A stretch of DNA of 14,545 nt, from assembly GCA_003641345.1 (NCBI GenBank), contig QNAD01000013.1:1-14545 (forward strand). The letters are read 5' to 3'. Numbering within the stretch: position 1 is the first letter of the stretch; each line of letters begins with the position of its first letter. Below are positions 6,891-14,515 of the stretch, piece after piece. This stretch comes from Candidatus Zixiibacteriota bacterium. Lineage in GTDB: Bacteria; Zixibacteria; MSB-5A5; GN15; FEB-12. The notes under the pieces were generated by a model that was given only the letters and a program-made list of their open reading frames with translations, was not told the origin of the DNA and ran no database searches. The translations under genes and the position numbers were made by a program.

Positions 6891-7778
6891 ATGTCTGAAC
6901 ATGATACAAGATCAGGGATCAATGTAACTTTAGCGGGAATGTTTATTAATATTGCTTTGGTTGTATTTAAACTATGGGTGGGAATTGTTGGCAAAAGCCA
7001 AGCTCTCATAGCTGATGGAGTGCATTCTTTATCAGACCTATGTAGTGATTTGATAGTTATACTTGGTATTCGGTGGGGCAGAAAAGAAGCAGACAAAGAC
7101 CACCCTTTTGGACACAGACGAATAGAGACAATTGCAAGTTTGATTATCGGATTTTTTTTAGTTTCAGTAGGTATCGGAATTATATATGATGCTGTTATTA
7201 AAATTACCGAAAACAATTTCTATTCCCCTTCTATCTATGTTATATATGTCGCCGCCGGAAGTATTATCTCCAAAGAGATTTTGTTCTGGTACACTCGCTC
7301 AGTTGGGCAAAAAATTAAAAGCACCGTTATTATGGCTAACGCCTGGCATCATCGAACCGATGCTCTTAGCTCTGTTGCTGTTCTAATAGGTGTTTTATTT
7401 GTTTATATAAATCCTAAATTTTATTTAGCAGATATCATTGCGGCTATAATTGTTTCGTTATTAATCATGCAGGTTGGTGCGTCATTAATTTGGTCAGCCT
7501 TAAAAGAAGTTGTTGATACTGCACCAGACGAAAAGATTTTAGCTGAAATGGAACAACATGCAAAAATCATCGAAGGTGTTAAACAAGCACATGATATAAG
7601 AGCCAGATTTTCTGGAACATTGATACTCGTTGAAATTCATATTGTAGTTGACCCTGACTTAACTGTAAGAGAAGGGCACAATATTGCCAAGCAAGTAGAG
7701 CTTCGCTTGTTAAGAGAGGTCGAAAACGTTAGTAAAGTGATTGTTCATGTAGATCCGGAACATAAAAAAGAGGATTGA
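6891..7778 (+). CDS. CDF-family zinc-type cation efflux transporter (FieF/YiiP-like)
   Basis: A 295-residue cation diffusion facilitator that exchanges divalent metal for protons across the inner membrane. Six membrane segments fit about 12-33, 40-60, 81-101, 115-135, 154-173 and 178-200. The transport site uses H45 and D49 (HSLSD) with H153 and D157 (HHRTD), an HD-HD set typical of zinc-transporting members; E. coli YiiP has Asp at the first position. DHPFGHRRIE (70-79) is the usual TM2-TM3 loop. The cytoplasmic ferredoxin-like domain (about 208-290) keeps likely metal ligands H234, H250, H286 and D288, matching the YiiP inter-subunit sites. Length and architecture are normal. No Shine-Dalgarno is visible before the ATG, although the reading frame clearly starts here. 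The DUF1893 gene follows after 7 bp and is presumably co-transcribed. Zinc is the most likely substrate; Fe, Mn or Cd cannot be excluded. Confidence 0.93.
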   Translation: MSEHDTRSGINVTLAGMFINIALVVFKLWVGIVGKSQALIADGVHSLSDLCSDLIVILGIRWGRKEADKDHPFGHRRIETIASLIIGFFLVSVGIGIIYDAVIKITENNFYSPSIYVIYVAAGSIISKEILFWYTRSVGQKIKSTVIMANAWHHRTDALSSVAVLIGVLFVYINPKFYLADIIAAIIVSLLIMQVGASLIWSALKEVVDTAPDEKILAEMEQHAKIIEGVKQAHDIRARFSGTLILVEIHIVVDPDLTVREGHNIAKQVELRLLREVENVSKVIVHVDPEHKKED

Positions 7779-7785
7779 GAGATTT

Positions 7786-8187
7786 ATGATTTCACTTGAA
7801 GAATTTACAAACTTAAAAGAATCATTAATTATTTTTCAAAATGAAGAAATAATTTTTTCTTCATTTGATTCAGATATAATTCCATTGGTAAAATTTCTTG
7901 GCCAAAAAAAAGAATTATCCGGTAAGATTATAATTTTCGATAAATATGTAGGACGTGCGGCTGGCTTATTAATGACCAAAACCTCACCATCTTTTATTTA
8001 TACTCCTATGATTAGCGAGAATGCTGTTAATCTTTTTATTGAGTATGAGATTGATTTCGAAGCTACCAAAATTGTTAAGTACCTAATGGGGGAAGCATCA
8101 AACGAAATGTGTCAATGGGAAAAACTATCTATAGGTAAATGCCCTGATGAGTTTTACCTATTAGCCAAAGAGAAATTAACAGTCTAA
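7786..8187 (+). CDS. DUF1893 family protein (cytidine deaminase-like fold)
   Basis: A 133-residue soluble cytoplasmic protein matching the DUF1893 pattern: an N-terminal strand pair (SLIIFQNEEIIFSS, 13-26), DKYVGRAAGLLM (52-63, with D52, K53, G56, A58 and A59), a YTPMISENAV segment (72-81), and the terminal C-x-x-E-K motif (C109, E112, K113) that is the family hallmark. As I recall, the Thermotoga maritima member TM1506 has a cytidine deaminase-like fold, but no biochemical role is established. A residue pattern for a deaminase zinc site (HxE...CxxC) is absent, so deaminase activity is unlikely. It starts 7 bp after the CDF stop, with a purine-rich GAGA just before the ATG, so translation is probably coupled to the transporter. 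Its stop overlaps the stop of the convergent symporter gene by 4 bp, with no terminator between them. Confidence 0.85.
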   Translation: MISLEEFTNLKESLIIFQNEEIIFSSFDSDIIPLVKFLGQKKELSGKIIIFDKYVGRAAGLLMTKTSPSFIYTPMISENAVNLFIEYEIDFEATKIVKYLMGEASNEMCQWEKLSIGKCPDEFYLLAKEKLTV

Positions 8188-9530
8188 ATTTTCATTCTTC
8201 TATAATAATCTTTCAAAGCATCAACAACTTTCCCTGAAAGCAACAATGTTCCCAAAAGAGTTGGGACCGCCATAAAGGCAAACATTGTATCAATAATATT
8301 GATAACTGTATTCTGTCCCAACCAGGCGGCAACCGGAAGGCTCAGAAGATATATATAAACATATTGTGAACCGATTCTGATTCCAAAAAGATATTTGGCA
8401 CATTTTAAGCTGTAATATGAATATGAAATCATAGTACTTATCGAAAAGAGAACAATAGCTAAAGTCATTATCTGCCGGCCAATCCAACCTAAAGATTGAC
8501 TATAAGCATTAACAGTCATCACTGCTCCATCATCGGCACTTGATACGCCGGTAGCAAGAATAACCAAAGCAGTTATCGTGCAAACAATATGAGTATCAAT
8601 AAATGGTCCCATCATAGCAATCAACCCCTCACGAACCGGTTCTTTTGTTTTCGCCGCTCCGTGAGCCATCGGTGCCGTACCAATACCAGCCTCATTAGAA
8701 AATGCCGCACGCTTCACACCGATTATCATAACTTCTTTAAAAGCCAATCCAGCCACGCCACCAACAATGGCTTCTCCTCCAAATGCAGATTTAAAAATCG
8801 AGATAAATATATCAGGAATAATAGAAGCATTTAAAAAAATTATAACCAATCCGGAAAGAACATATAGCAATGCCATTACTGGGACAACCATGGATGTAAC
8901 CTTACCTACCCTAGTAATACCGCCTAAAATAACAATACCCACCAAAAACATACAGACCACACCGGTCATTGCCCGATTAAAGCCATAATCATTATAAAGC
9001 AAACTTGATAATTGGTTAACCTGAAAAAGTGCCAGACATCCCACCATACCACAAATAGCAAAAATAATTGCCAGTGGCTTTCCCCATTTCCCTAAACCAA
9101 CTTCGAGAAAATACATAGGTCCGCCCTGCTCTACCCCGTTTTCATCTTTTTTTCTATAAAAAATAGAAAGGGTGCAAGTAAAAAATTTGGTTGCCATACC
9201 AACTAAGCCGGCAACCCACATCCAGAAAATAGCCCCGGGACCTCCAAGCGAAATAGCTACCGCCACACCTGCTATATTTCCCATACCCAAAGTAGCAGAC
9301 AGAGCTGATGACAACGCCTGAAAGTGACTAATTTCACCGGGGTCGTTCGGATCATCGAATTTCCCTCGTAAAATATCAAAAGCATGTTTCATTGCCCGAA
9401 ACGGTAAAAAGCGGCTGGCAAAAGTGAAATAAACACCTGAAAAAATCAGCAGATAAACAAGAGGTTGCCCCCAAACATAATCAACAGAAGTTGCCCAAAA
9501 ATTTTCAAATGATGTTAAAAATGACTCCAT
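8184..9530 (-). CDS. AGCS-family sodium:alanine/glycine symporter
   Basis: A 448-residue, strongly hydrophobic transporter of the alanine or glycine:cation symporter (AGCS) family, importing small neutral amino acids with Na+. Signature stretches are ALSATLGMGNIAGVAVAI (76-93), GGPGAIFWMWVAG (96-108), the cytoplasmic EQGGPMYFLEVGLG (134-147), and AAFSNEAGIGTAPMAHGAA (275-293), all characteristic of the family. About eleven membrane helices can be placed, and length is normal. The start at 9530 is preceded by GGAAAAATGG, a usable Shine-Dalgarno region. A second ATG lies 4 bases upstream out of frame. The gene stands alone and is divergent from the hydroxybutyryl-CoA dehydrogenase gene. It could support amino-acid scavenging from peptides, but no direct link to the peptidase gene is shown by position. 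Confidence 0.94.
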   Translation of the reverse strand: MESFLTSFENFWATSVDYVWGQPLVYLLIFSGVYFTFASRFLPFRAMKHAFDILRGKFDDPNDPGEISHFQALSSALSATLGMGNIAGVAVAISLGGPGAIFWMWVAGLVGMATKFFTCTLSIFYRKKDENGVEQGGPMYFLEVGLGKWGKPLAIIFAICGMVGCLALFQVNQLSSLLYNDYGFNRAMTGVVCMFLVGIVILGGITRVGKVTSMVVPVMALLYVLSGLVIIFLNASIIPDIFISIFKSAFGGEAIVGGVAGLAFKEVMIIGVKRAAFSNEAGIGTAPMAHGAAKTKEPVREGLIAMMGPFIDTHIVCTITALVILATGVSSADDGAVMTVNAYSQSLGWIGRQIMTLAIVLFSISTMISYSYYSLKCAKYLFGIRIGSQYVYIYLLSLPVAAWLGQNTVINIIDTMFAFMAVPTLLGTLLLSGKVVDALKDYYRRMKI

Positions 9531-9547
9531 CCATTTTTCCGTTTCAG

Positions 9548-9576
9548 TTTATATAAATATTTGATACTGGTTTAAA
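9548..9576 (-). promoter_or_regulatory. Candidate sigma70-like promoter of the symporter gene
   Basis: Read on the minus strand, TTTAAA (9576-9571) and TATAAA (9553-9548) are separated by 17 bases. Transcription would begin near 9541, leaving a very short leader that still includes the GGAAAAATGG ribosome binding region. This is a match by eye in AT-rich DNA. Confidence 0.3.
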
Positions 9577-9597
9577 TTAAAAGGGTGTAAATTAATT

Positions 9598-9626
9598 TTG
9601 CAAGTATTAACTGCGAATGGTGTTAT
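9598..9626 (+). promoter_or_regulatory. Candidate promoter of the hydroxybutyryl-CoA dehydrogenase gene
   Basis: TTGCAA (9598-9603) and TGTTAT (9621-9626) are 17 bases apart, each matching four of six consensus positions. The predicted leader would be about 95 bases. The match is weak and could be chance. Confidence 0.22.
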
Positions 9627-9718
9627 CTTCTTCCTTTATCTTTTATATCTTCGCTTGTCCCTATGGTGATTAATGCTTATATTCTTCAATCAAAAATTTG
9701 GGAAAAAGAATAAATATG

Positions 9719-9724
9719 AAGGGA
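9719..9724 (+). promoter_or_regulatory. Ribosome binding site that sets the dehydrogenase start
   Basis: AAGGGA lies 5 bases before the ATG at 9730. It selects this start over the in-frame ATG at 9673, which would add 19 residues before the Rossmann fold and has no ribosome binding site. Confidence 0.75.
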
Positions 9725-9729
9725 AAAAA

Positions 9730-10641
9730 ATGGACATCACTGAAATTGGAATTTGCGGATGTGGTCAAATGGGTGCCGGCATTGCCGAAGTTGCCTCAAA
9801 AGCCGGCATAAAAGTAATTTCTTATGAAGTTGAAGATAAGGTTCTTCAAAAAGGACTGGCAAAAATTGACAAATCATTATCCCGTGCAGTTGAAAAAGGG
9901 AAATTGGATGAAGCCGGCAAAAAATCAGTATTAGAGAATATTACTGGCACAACTGATTTAAACGATTTAGCCGATTGCCAGTTAGTTATTGAAGCGATTA
10001 CTGAAAATTTTGAAATTAAAACAGAACTTTACAAAAAATTAGACAGCATCGTCAATAAAAATGCTATCATTGCCTCGAATACATCTTCGTTATCAATAAC
10101 AGAAATGGGTGCAACAACATCCCGTCCGGAAAAATTCTGTGGGCTTCATTTTTTCAATCCGGTTGCAGTAATGAAACTTGTTGAAGTTGTTAAAACAATT
10201 ACAACCTCTGATGAAACATTTGAAACAGCCAAAGCATTTGGCGAAAAAGTTGGTAAAGTTGTTGTTTCGTGTAAGGATACTCCAGGATTTGTAGTTAATC
10301 GGTTATTAGTTCCATATTTACTGGATGCTATCAGAGCCTTGGAAGCCGGTGTTGCTACTCGTGATGATATTGATAATGGTATGAAACTTGGTTGTGGACA
10401 TCCGATGGGACCGCTTGAATTAACCGATTTTATCGGTCTGGACACTATTTATTATATCGGCGAAATCATGTTTGATGAGTTCAAAGAACACCATTACGCC
10501 TCTCCTCCACTTTTAAAAGCAATGGTAAAAGCTGGATATATGGGTCGGAAAAGCGGTCGTGGATTTTATGATTACTCGGAGGTGACAAAAAAACACTTGA
10601 CATTTACCAAAAAATCTAATAAAGTTCTTGAAACTAAATAG
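9730..10641 (+). CDS. hbd: 3-hydroxybutyryl-CoA dehydrogenase
   Basis: A 303-residue NAD(P)-dependent dehydrogenase interconverting acetoacetyl-CoA and 3-hydroxybutyryl-CoA, cytoplasmic. The N-terminal Rossmann domain has GCGQMGAG (10-17) and an acidic residue at the end of the second strand (E33), pointing to NAD rather than NADP. Catalytic positions are intact: S119 (NTSS), H140 (GLHFFNP) and N190 (GFVVNR), matching the clostridial Hbd set with an offset of two. The helical C-terminal domain has HPMGPLELTDFIGLD (224-238) and ends with GRKSGRGFYDYS (272-283). The protein runs about 20 residues past that usual end with a Lys/Thr-rich tail (VTKKHLTFTKKSNK and following). It stands alone: no thiolase, crotonase or acyl-CoA dehydrogenase is in the window. 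The pathway (butyrate formation, fatty-acid oxidation or polyhydroxybutyrate) cannot be decided, and a paaH-type name would also fit. Confidence 0.93.
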   Translation: MDITEIGICGCGQMGAGIAEVASKAGIKVISYEVEDKVLQKGLAKIDKSLSRAVEKGKLDEAGKKSVLENITGTTDLNDLADCQLVIEAITENFEIKTELYKKLDSIVNKNAIIASNTSSLSITEMGATTSRPEKFCGLHFFNPVAVMKLVEVVKTITTSDETFETAKAFGEKVGKVVVSCKDTPGFVVNRLLVPYLLDAIRALEAGVATRDDIDNGMKLGCGHPMGPLELTDFIGLDTIYYIGEIMFDEFKEHHYASPPLLKAMVKAGYMGRKSGRGFYDYSEVTKKHLTFTKKSNKVLETK

Positions 10642-10789
10642 AGAACTAAACGTATTAAATTTTTATGGATATGAACCGCTAACATTACGAGGCTTTTTTG
10701 ATGAACTTAATTCACACAAAACAAGTATATCGATTAATAGGATTCCTCTGTGGCGGGAAGACTCTAAACATGACTTAATTTTTTTTTAA
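10628..10789 (+). other. Short open frame after the dehydrogenase, possible gene remnant
   Basis: In the frame +1 relative to the dehydrogenase, reading is open from 10601 to a TAA at 10787-10789 (62 codons). The only plausible start is a TTG at 10628, without a ribosome binding site. The product would include NFYGYEPLTLRGFFDEL, which looks more protein-like than typical noise. No family is recognised. It overlaps the dehydrogenase end and lies before a terminator. It may be a chance frame or the eroded end of a lost gene. Nothing else is seen in 10642-10802. Confidence 0.15.
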
Positions 10790-10802
10790 TATAAATGTTT
10801 AT

Positions 10803-10838
10803 AACCCGCTGCTCCGGATTTGGTTCAGTGGGTTTTTT
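10803..10838 (+). terminator. Intrinsic terminator upstream of the ABC genes
   Basis: AACCCGCTG (10803-10811) pairs with CAGTGGGTT (10826-10834) through nine base pairs, including one G-U. The 14-base loop is followed by a run of six T (10833-10838). It separates the dehydrogenase transcript from the ABC pair and lies 57 bp before the first ABC gene. Confidence 0.75.
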
Positions 10839-10894
10839 ATTGCCTATTTGAATCAATTGTATCCGGCGTTAAACTTTTAGACTAAGGATAGTAA

Positions 10895-12691
10895 ATGACC
10901 AGCGACTTTTATGAAAATGAAAAAATAACTGAAAAAGAGAAACAAATAGGTACTAAAAAAGCTTTTCTCAGCCTGTTACCATATTTAAAAGAACATTCTA
11001 AAAGATTGTTTATTGCTCTGATTCTTCTTTCCGGAGGCACTTTCCTTTCATTGGTCTGGCCAATTCTTTTGAAAAACGGAATTGACGGACCTCTTAAGGA
11101 AAAAGACTTCAACGGACTGCTTATAATTGCCGGAATAATCGGCTTAATTCAGATTGTAACAATTGTTATTCAATACTTCATGCGTATTAAGCTTGAAATA
11201 ATTGGACAAGACATCATGCTTAAGCTCAAGCAGAAATTGTTCGACCATATTTTGTCATTGGATATATCATTTTTTGATAAAAATCCAGTAGGCAGACTAA
11301 TGGCACGTGTAGAATCTGACGCCGAAGCCCTTAGATTATTGTTTACCAATACAGTGGTACTTATTGTAGCTGATATATTTTTGTTGAGCGGTATTTATGG
11401 CGTTCTCTTTTATTACAATTGGAAGATGGCGTTAATCCTTATTGTAAGTATTCCTATAATTGGATTATTTATCTGGATATTTCATCGCACAACAACCCAT
11501 CGTTTTTTGGAAGTCAGAAAACGGATGGCAGAAGTTACAGCAACTTTGACCGAATTTTTACATAGCATGTCAATTGTCCAGATTTTTCATCGGGGAAGTT
11601 ATGCTCGGGCAAGAGTTTATAAAGTCAATGAAGCTAAGTTTTCAGAAGATGCATATGTAAATATTGCAGCATGTATTTTCTTTAATACTGTATTTTTCTT
11701 TGAGTATGTAAAAATAGGGTTGGTCCTAATACTTGGGTCACATTTTGGAATGACATTTGGAACTATGGTTATGTTCCTATTATACATCTGGCGTTCTTTT
11801 GAACCAATATTTCGGACATCGGAACAACTTTCAAATTTCCAGAAAGCAGTAGCCGGTGCCAAACGAATATTTGCCATTCTATCTGAAAAATCAAGATTGC
11901 TTGATCCGGCATATCCGGTTGAATGGAATGGGTTAGAGAAAGAAATAAGATTTGAAAATGTTTGGTTTTCTTATACTGACGATGAAAATTATGTTCTTCG
12001 CGATGTAAGTTTCAGCATTCCGGTCGGAAAAACAGTTGCTATTGCCGGTGTTACCGGTGGCGGAAAAACTACTGTTATATCTCTTATTTTGAGATTGTAT
12101 GATCCTCAAAAAGGAAAAATTACAGTGGACGGGATAGATATTCGCGATATTCCTAAAAGCGAATTGCGTAAAAGATTCGCCTTGGTTCTTCAGGATATAA
12201 TTTTATTTCCGGGAGATATAAAATCCAATATCAGCCTTGAATCTGAACGCATCAGTGAAAATAGAATAACCGATGCATCCAAACAGGTTGAAGCGGACAA
12301 ATTTATCAAGCTATTGCCTGAAGATTATAAAACTGTTGTTTCTGAAAAAGGATCAAATTTCAGCCGTGGCGAAAGGCAACTTTTATCATTTGCCAGAGCT
12401 TTGGCAATTGATCCGGAAGTTTTAATTCTGGACGAAGCAACCAGCTCGGTTGATCCGGAAACAGAAAGAACAATACAATCTTCTCTTAAGAAATTGATGA
12501 GCGGAAGAACATCACTTGTAATTGCTCATCGCTTGGCAACAATATTGGAAGCGGATCAAATTTTAGTGATTAGGCACGGTGAGATAATTGAACGTGGCAC
12601 ACATACAGATTTGATACTGAAAAACGGATACTATTCACGTTTGTTCCACCTCCAATTTAAAAATAAAAATGGAGTAGCATCTAATGCTTAA
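10895..12691 (+). CDS. ABC exporter half-transporter, subunit with catalytic Walker B
   Basis: A 598-residue type IV (ABCB/MsbA-like) half-transporter: an N-terminal membrane domain with six helices (about 38-60, 74-95, 150-172, 178-198, 253-280, 285-305) fused to an ATPase domain (about 350-585). ATPase motifs: A-loop Y360, Walker A GVTGGGKT (385-392), Q-loop Q433, Walker B LILD with catalytic E514, and switch H545. The signature is FSRGE (489-493) rather than LSGGQ, as in one chain of heterodimeric exporters of the LmrCD, TM287/288 and YheHI type. It overlaps the next gene by 8 bp, so the two chains are surely made together. TAAGGAT lies 5 bases before the ATG. The transported substrate (lipid, drug or peptide) cannot be read; no peptidase C39 domain is present. 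Confidence 0.93.
   Translation: MTSDFYENEKITEKEKQIGTKKAFLSLLPYLKEHSKRLFIALILLSGGTFLSLVWPILLKNGIDGPLKEKDFNGLLIIAGIIGLIQIVTIVIQYFMRIKLEIIGQDIMLKLKQKLFDHILSLDISFFDKNPVGRLMARVESDAEALRLLFTNTVVLIVADIFLLSGIYGVLFYYNWKMALILIVSIPIIGLFIWIFHRTTTHRFLEVRKRMAEVTATLTEFLHSMSIVQIFHRGSYARARVYKVNEAKFSEDAYVNIAACIFFNTVFFFEYVKIGLVLILGSHFGMTFGTMVMFLLYIWRSFEPIFRTSEQLSNFQKAVAGAKRIFAILSEKSRLLDPAYPVEWNGLEKEIRFENVWFSYTDDENYVLRDVSFSIPVGKTVAIAGVTGGGKTTVISLILRLYDPQKGKITVDGIDIRDIPKSELRKRFALVLQDIILFPGDIKSNISLESERISENRITDASKQVEADKFIKLLPEDYKTVVSEKGSNFSRGERQLLSFARALAIDPEVLILDEATSSVDPETERTIQSSLKKLMSGRTSLVIAHRLATILEADQILVIRHGEIIERGTHTDLILKNGYYSRLFHLQFKNKNGVASNA
12671..12674 (+). promoter_or_regulatory. Internal ribosome binding site of the second ABC gene
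   Basis: GGAG inside the end of the first ABC gene lies 9 bases before the ATG at 12684. With the 8-bp gene overlap, this indicates coupled translation of the two subunits. Confidence 0.7.
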
Positions 12692-14480
12692 AAAAATAAA
12701 ATGGTTTTGGAAATACTATAGAAAATACCTATACGTATTAGCAGTATTAATACTGCTAACACCGATACAGGCAGTTTTCCAAGTAGTTATACCAAAAATT
12801 TATGGCTTTACAATCGACTATTTACAGTCAGAAAAAATCCCTGATGACTGGCTTGCCAAAACTATAACTGACATTGGTACCAGCTTTGATTTGAATCCAA
12901 TAGTAACCTTCGGCGTCGGGTTTATAATATTTGGACTGATAGCATCAGTTTTATATGCCTTTGTTCAGATCCATCGTGCTTGGATGAACTGCCGTTTGGA
13001 ATTTTTATTCCGTCAGGATGCTTTTGATAATACGACTAATAAAGGACCGGACTTTTTCAACAAATTCCGCACCGGTGATTTAGTAACAAGAATGACTGAT
13101 GATGTAGCTGAAAAATTATCTTGGTTTGCCTGCTCTGGAATTTTCAGACTCTACGAAGCTCTTTTGAATGTTGGCTTTATTCTGATAATGATGATGATGA
13201 TCGACCCTGTTCTAACTTTGTGGACAGCCGGTCCGTTACCAATTCTTATTGTGATTTTCTTTTTGACTGCTTCGACTTTAGACAAAAGATATGATCATCT
13301 TCAATCACGGATATCCAAGTTCAATAATATTATCGAATCTTGCTTATCTGGAATCAGAGTTGTCATGGCTTATGTTCGGGAAGATTCCCAAAAGGAAAAA
13401 TTCAAACAGGCGGCCGAAGACAGACGACAGGCAGAAATTGATGCAGTCAAAATTACAACAATTGTTGACTCACTGTATATGTATATTTGGCAATTTGGAT
13501 TGATTATTGTTTTGGTTGCCGGCGGCTATATGGTCATCAATTCTAATCTATCTTATGGTAATATGGCAGTATTTATTTATTATGTTGTCTGGTTGGTTTT
13601 CCCGATGTTCGACATAGGTGCATTTCTGGTTAAATCCCGTCAGTCATTTGTTTCAATCAACAGGTTGAACGAACTTGAAGACATGCCCGAAATGGTTAAA
13701 GATACTGGTAAGGCTCTTACCGACGGTTCTTTTAGCGGAAATTTGAAATTTGATAAGATCAGTTTTTCATTCCCCGGTTCTGATAGAAAGATAATTGATG
13801 ATGTTAGTTTTGAAATAAAACCAGGACAAACCGTAGCACTTGTCGGTAAGGTTGGTTCAGGTAAATCATGGCTAACTAATTTACTCCCCCGTCTGGCTGA
13901 CCCAACCGGTGGATCTATTGAGCTTGATGGAATAGAATTGAAAAAGTTCCGACTGGAAGACCTTCGGAAAAATATCGGCTATGTTCCTCAGGAACCAGCC
14001 TTGTTTTCCGACACTGTCAGAAATAATATCGTATTTGGCCGTGAGGAAATTTCCCAGGCGGTCATTGAATGGGCTATAGATTTAGCTCAACTTAAAGAAG
14101 ATATTGGAAATTTCCCTGATGGTCTTGAAACCAAGATTGGTACCCGCGGCATGTCAATATCAGGCGGTCAGAAACAGAGATTAGCCCTTGCCAGAGCATT
14201 AGCAGGCAAACCTAATCTTTTAATTCTCGATGATTGCACTTCGGCACTTGATTCAAGTACTGAAACAATTCTTTGGGACAGACTGCATGAAGTATTACCT
14301 GACATGACAGCAATACTTATTACGCATCGCCCGGATACTCTTGAGAAAGCTGACAATATCTTTGTTTTGGAAGATGGTAAAATCGTGGAAAGCGGTAAAC
14401 ATCATGTTCTAATGGCAAAGAAAAATTTATATGCTAAAATTTACAAACGTTATCAGCTTGAAAAATCTGTCAATGGTTAA
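12684..14480 (+). CDS. ABC exporter half-transporter, subunit with canonical signature and degenerate Walker B
   Basis: Also 598 residues: six membrane helices (about 16-38, 73-95, 157-175, 180-197, 262-285, 293-313) and an ATPase domain (about 353-590). Walker A is GKVGSGKS (388-395), Q-loop Q436, signature SISGGQKQR (491-499, canonical), and switch H548. Walker B is LLILDD, so the catalytic Glu is Asp (D517). The A-loop aromatic is probably F363. Paired with the upstream chain, the site built from the upstream Walker motifs and this SGGQ is complete, while the other combines D517 with FSRGE and is degenerate. This is the asymmetric arrangement known from TM287/288-type exporters. The long loop between helices 1 and 2 (about 45-72) is larger than in the partner. 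A strong terminator follows after 7 bp. Confidence 0.93.
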   Translation: MLKKIKWFWKYYRKYLYVLAVLILLTPIQAVFQVVIPKIYGFTIDYLQSEKIPDDWLAKTITDIGTSFDLNPIVTFGVGFIIFGLIASVLYAFVQIHRAWMNCRLEFLFRQDAFDNTTNKGPDFFNKFRTGDLVTRMTDDVAEKLSWFACSGIFRLYEALLNVGFILIMMMMIDPVLTLWTAGPLPILIVIFFLTASTLDKRYDHLQSRISKFNNIIESCLSGIRVVMAYVREDSQKEKFKQAAEDRRQAEIDAVKITTIVDSLYMYIWQFGLIIVLVAGGYMVINSNLSYGNMAVFIYYVVWLVFPMFDIGAFLVKSRQSFVSINRLNELEDMPEMVKDTGKALTDGSFSGNLKFDKISFSFPGSDRKIIDDVSFEIKPGQTVALVGKVGSGKSWLTNLLPRLADPTGGSIELDGIELKKFRLEDLRKNIGYVPQEPALFSDTVRNNIVFGREEISQAVIEWAIDLAQLKEDIGNFPDGLETKIGTRGMSISGGQKQRLALARALAGKPNLLILDDCTSALDSSTETILWDRLHEVLPDMTAILITHRPDTLEKADNIFVLEDGKIVESGKHHVLMAKKNLYAKIYKRYQLEKSVNG

Positions 14481-14487
14481 TAAAAAG

Positions 14488-14515
14488 AGGTCAGGAGTTA
14501 AACTCTTGACCTTTT
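14488..14515 (+). terminator. Intrinsic terminator of the ABC operon
   Basis: AGGTCAGGAGT (14488-14498) pairs with ACTCTTGACCT (14502-14512) over eleven base pairs with one G-U and a 3-base TAA loop, followed by TTTT (14512-14515). Flanking A residues on the left (14482-14486) can extend it and may let it work in both directions. Bases 14516-14545 hold no visible feature. Confidence 0.85.

Noticed and set aside
6851..7216. Reverse-strand 121-codon frame inside the CDF gene
   Set aside because: It lies opposite a fully conserved transporter gene and has no recognisable domain; it is a shadow of the CDF reading frame.
7786..8187. DUF1893 protein as an active cytidine deaminase
   Set aside because: The zinc-binding HxE and CxxC motifs of deaminases are absent; only the fold is thought to be shared.
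8589..8988. Overlapping plus-strand frames within the symporter gene
   Set aside because: Composition is low-complexity and they are antisense to a strongly conserved AGCS gene, with no start signals.
9673..9729. Upstream in-frame ATG for the hydroxybutyryl-CoA dehydrogenase
   Set aside because: No ribosome binding site, and the added residues precede a complete Rossmann N-terminus. AAGGGA before 9730 sets the start.
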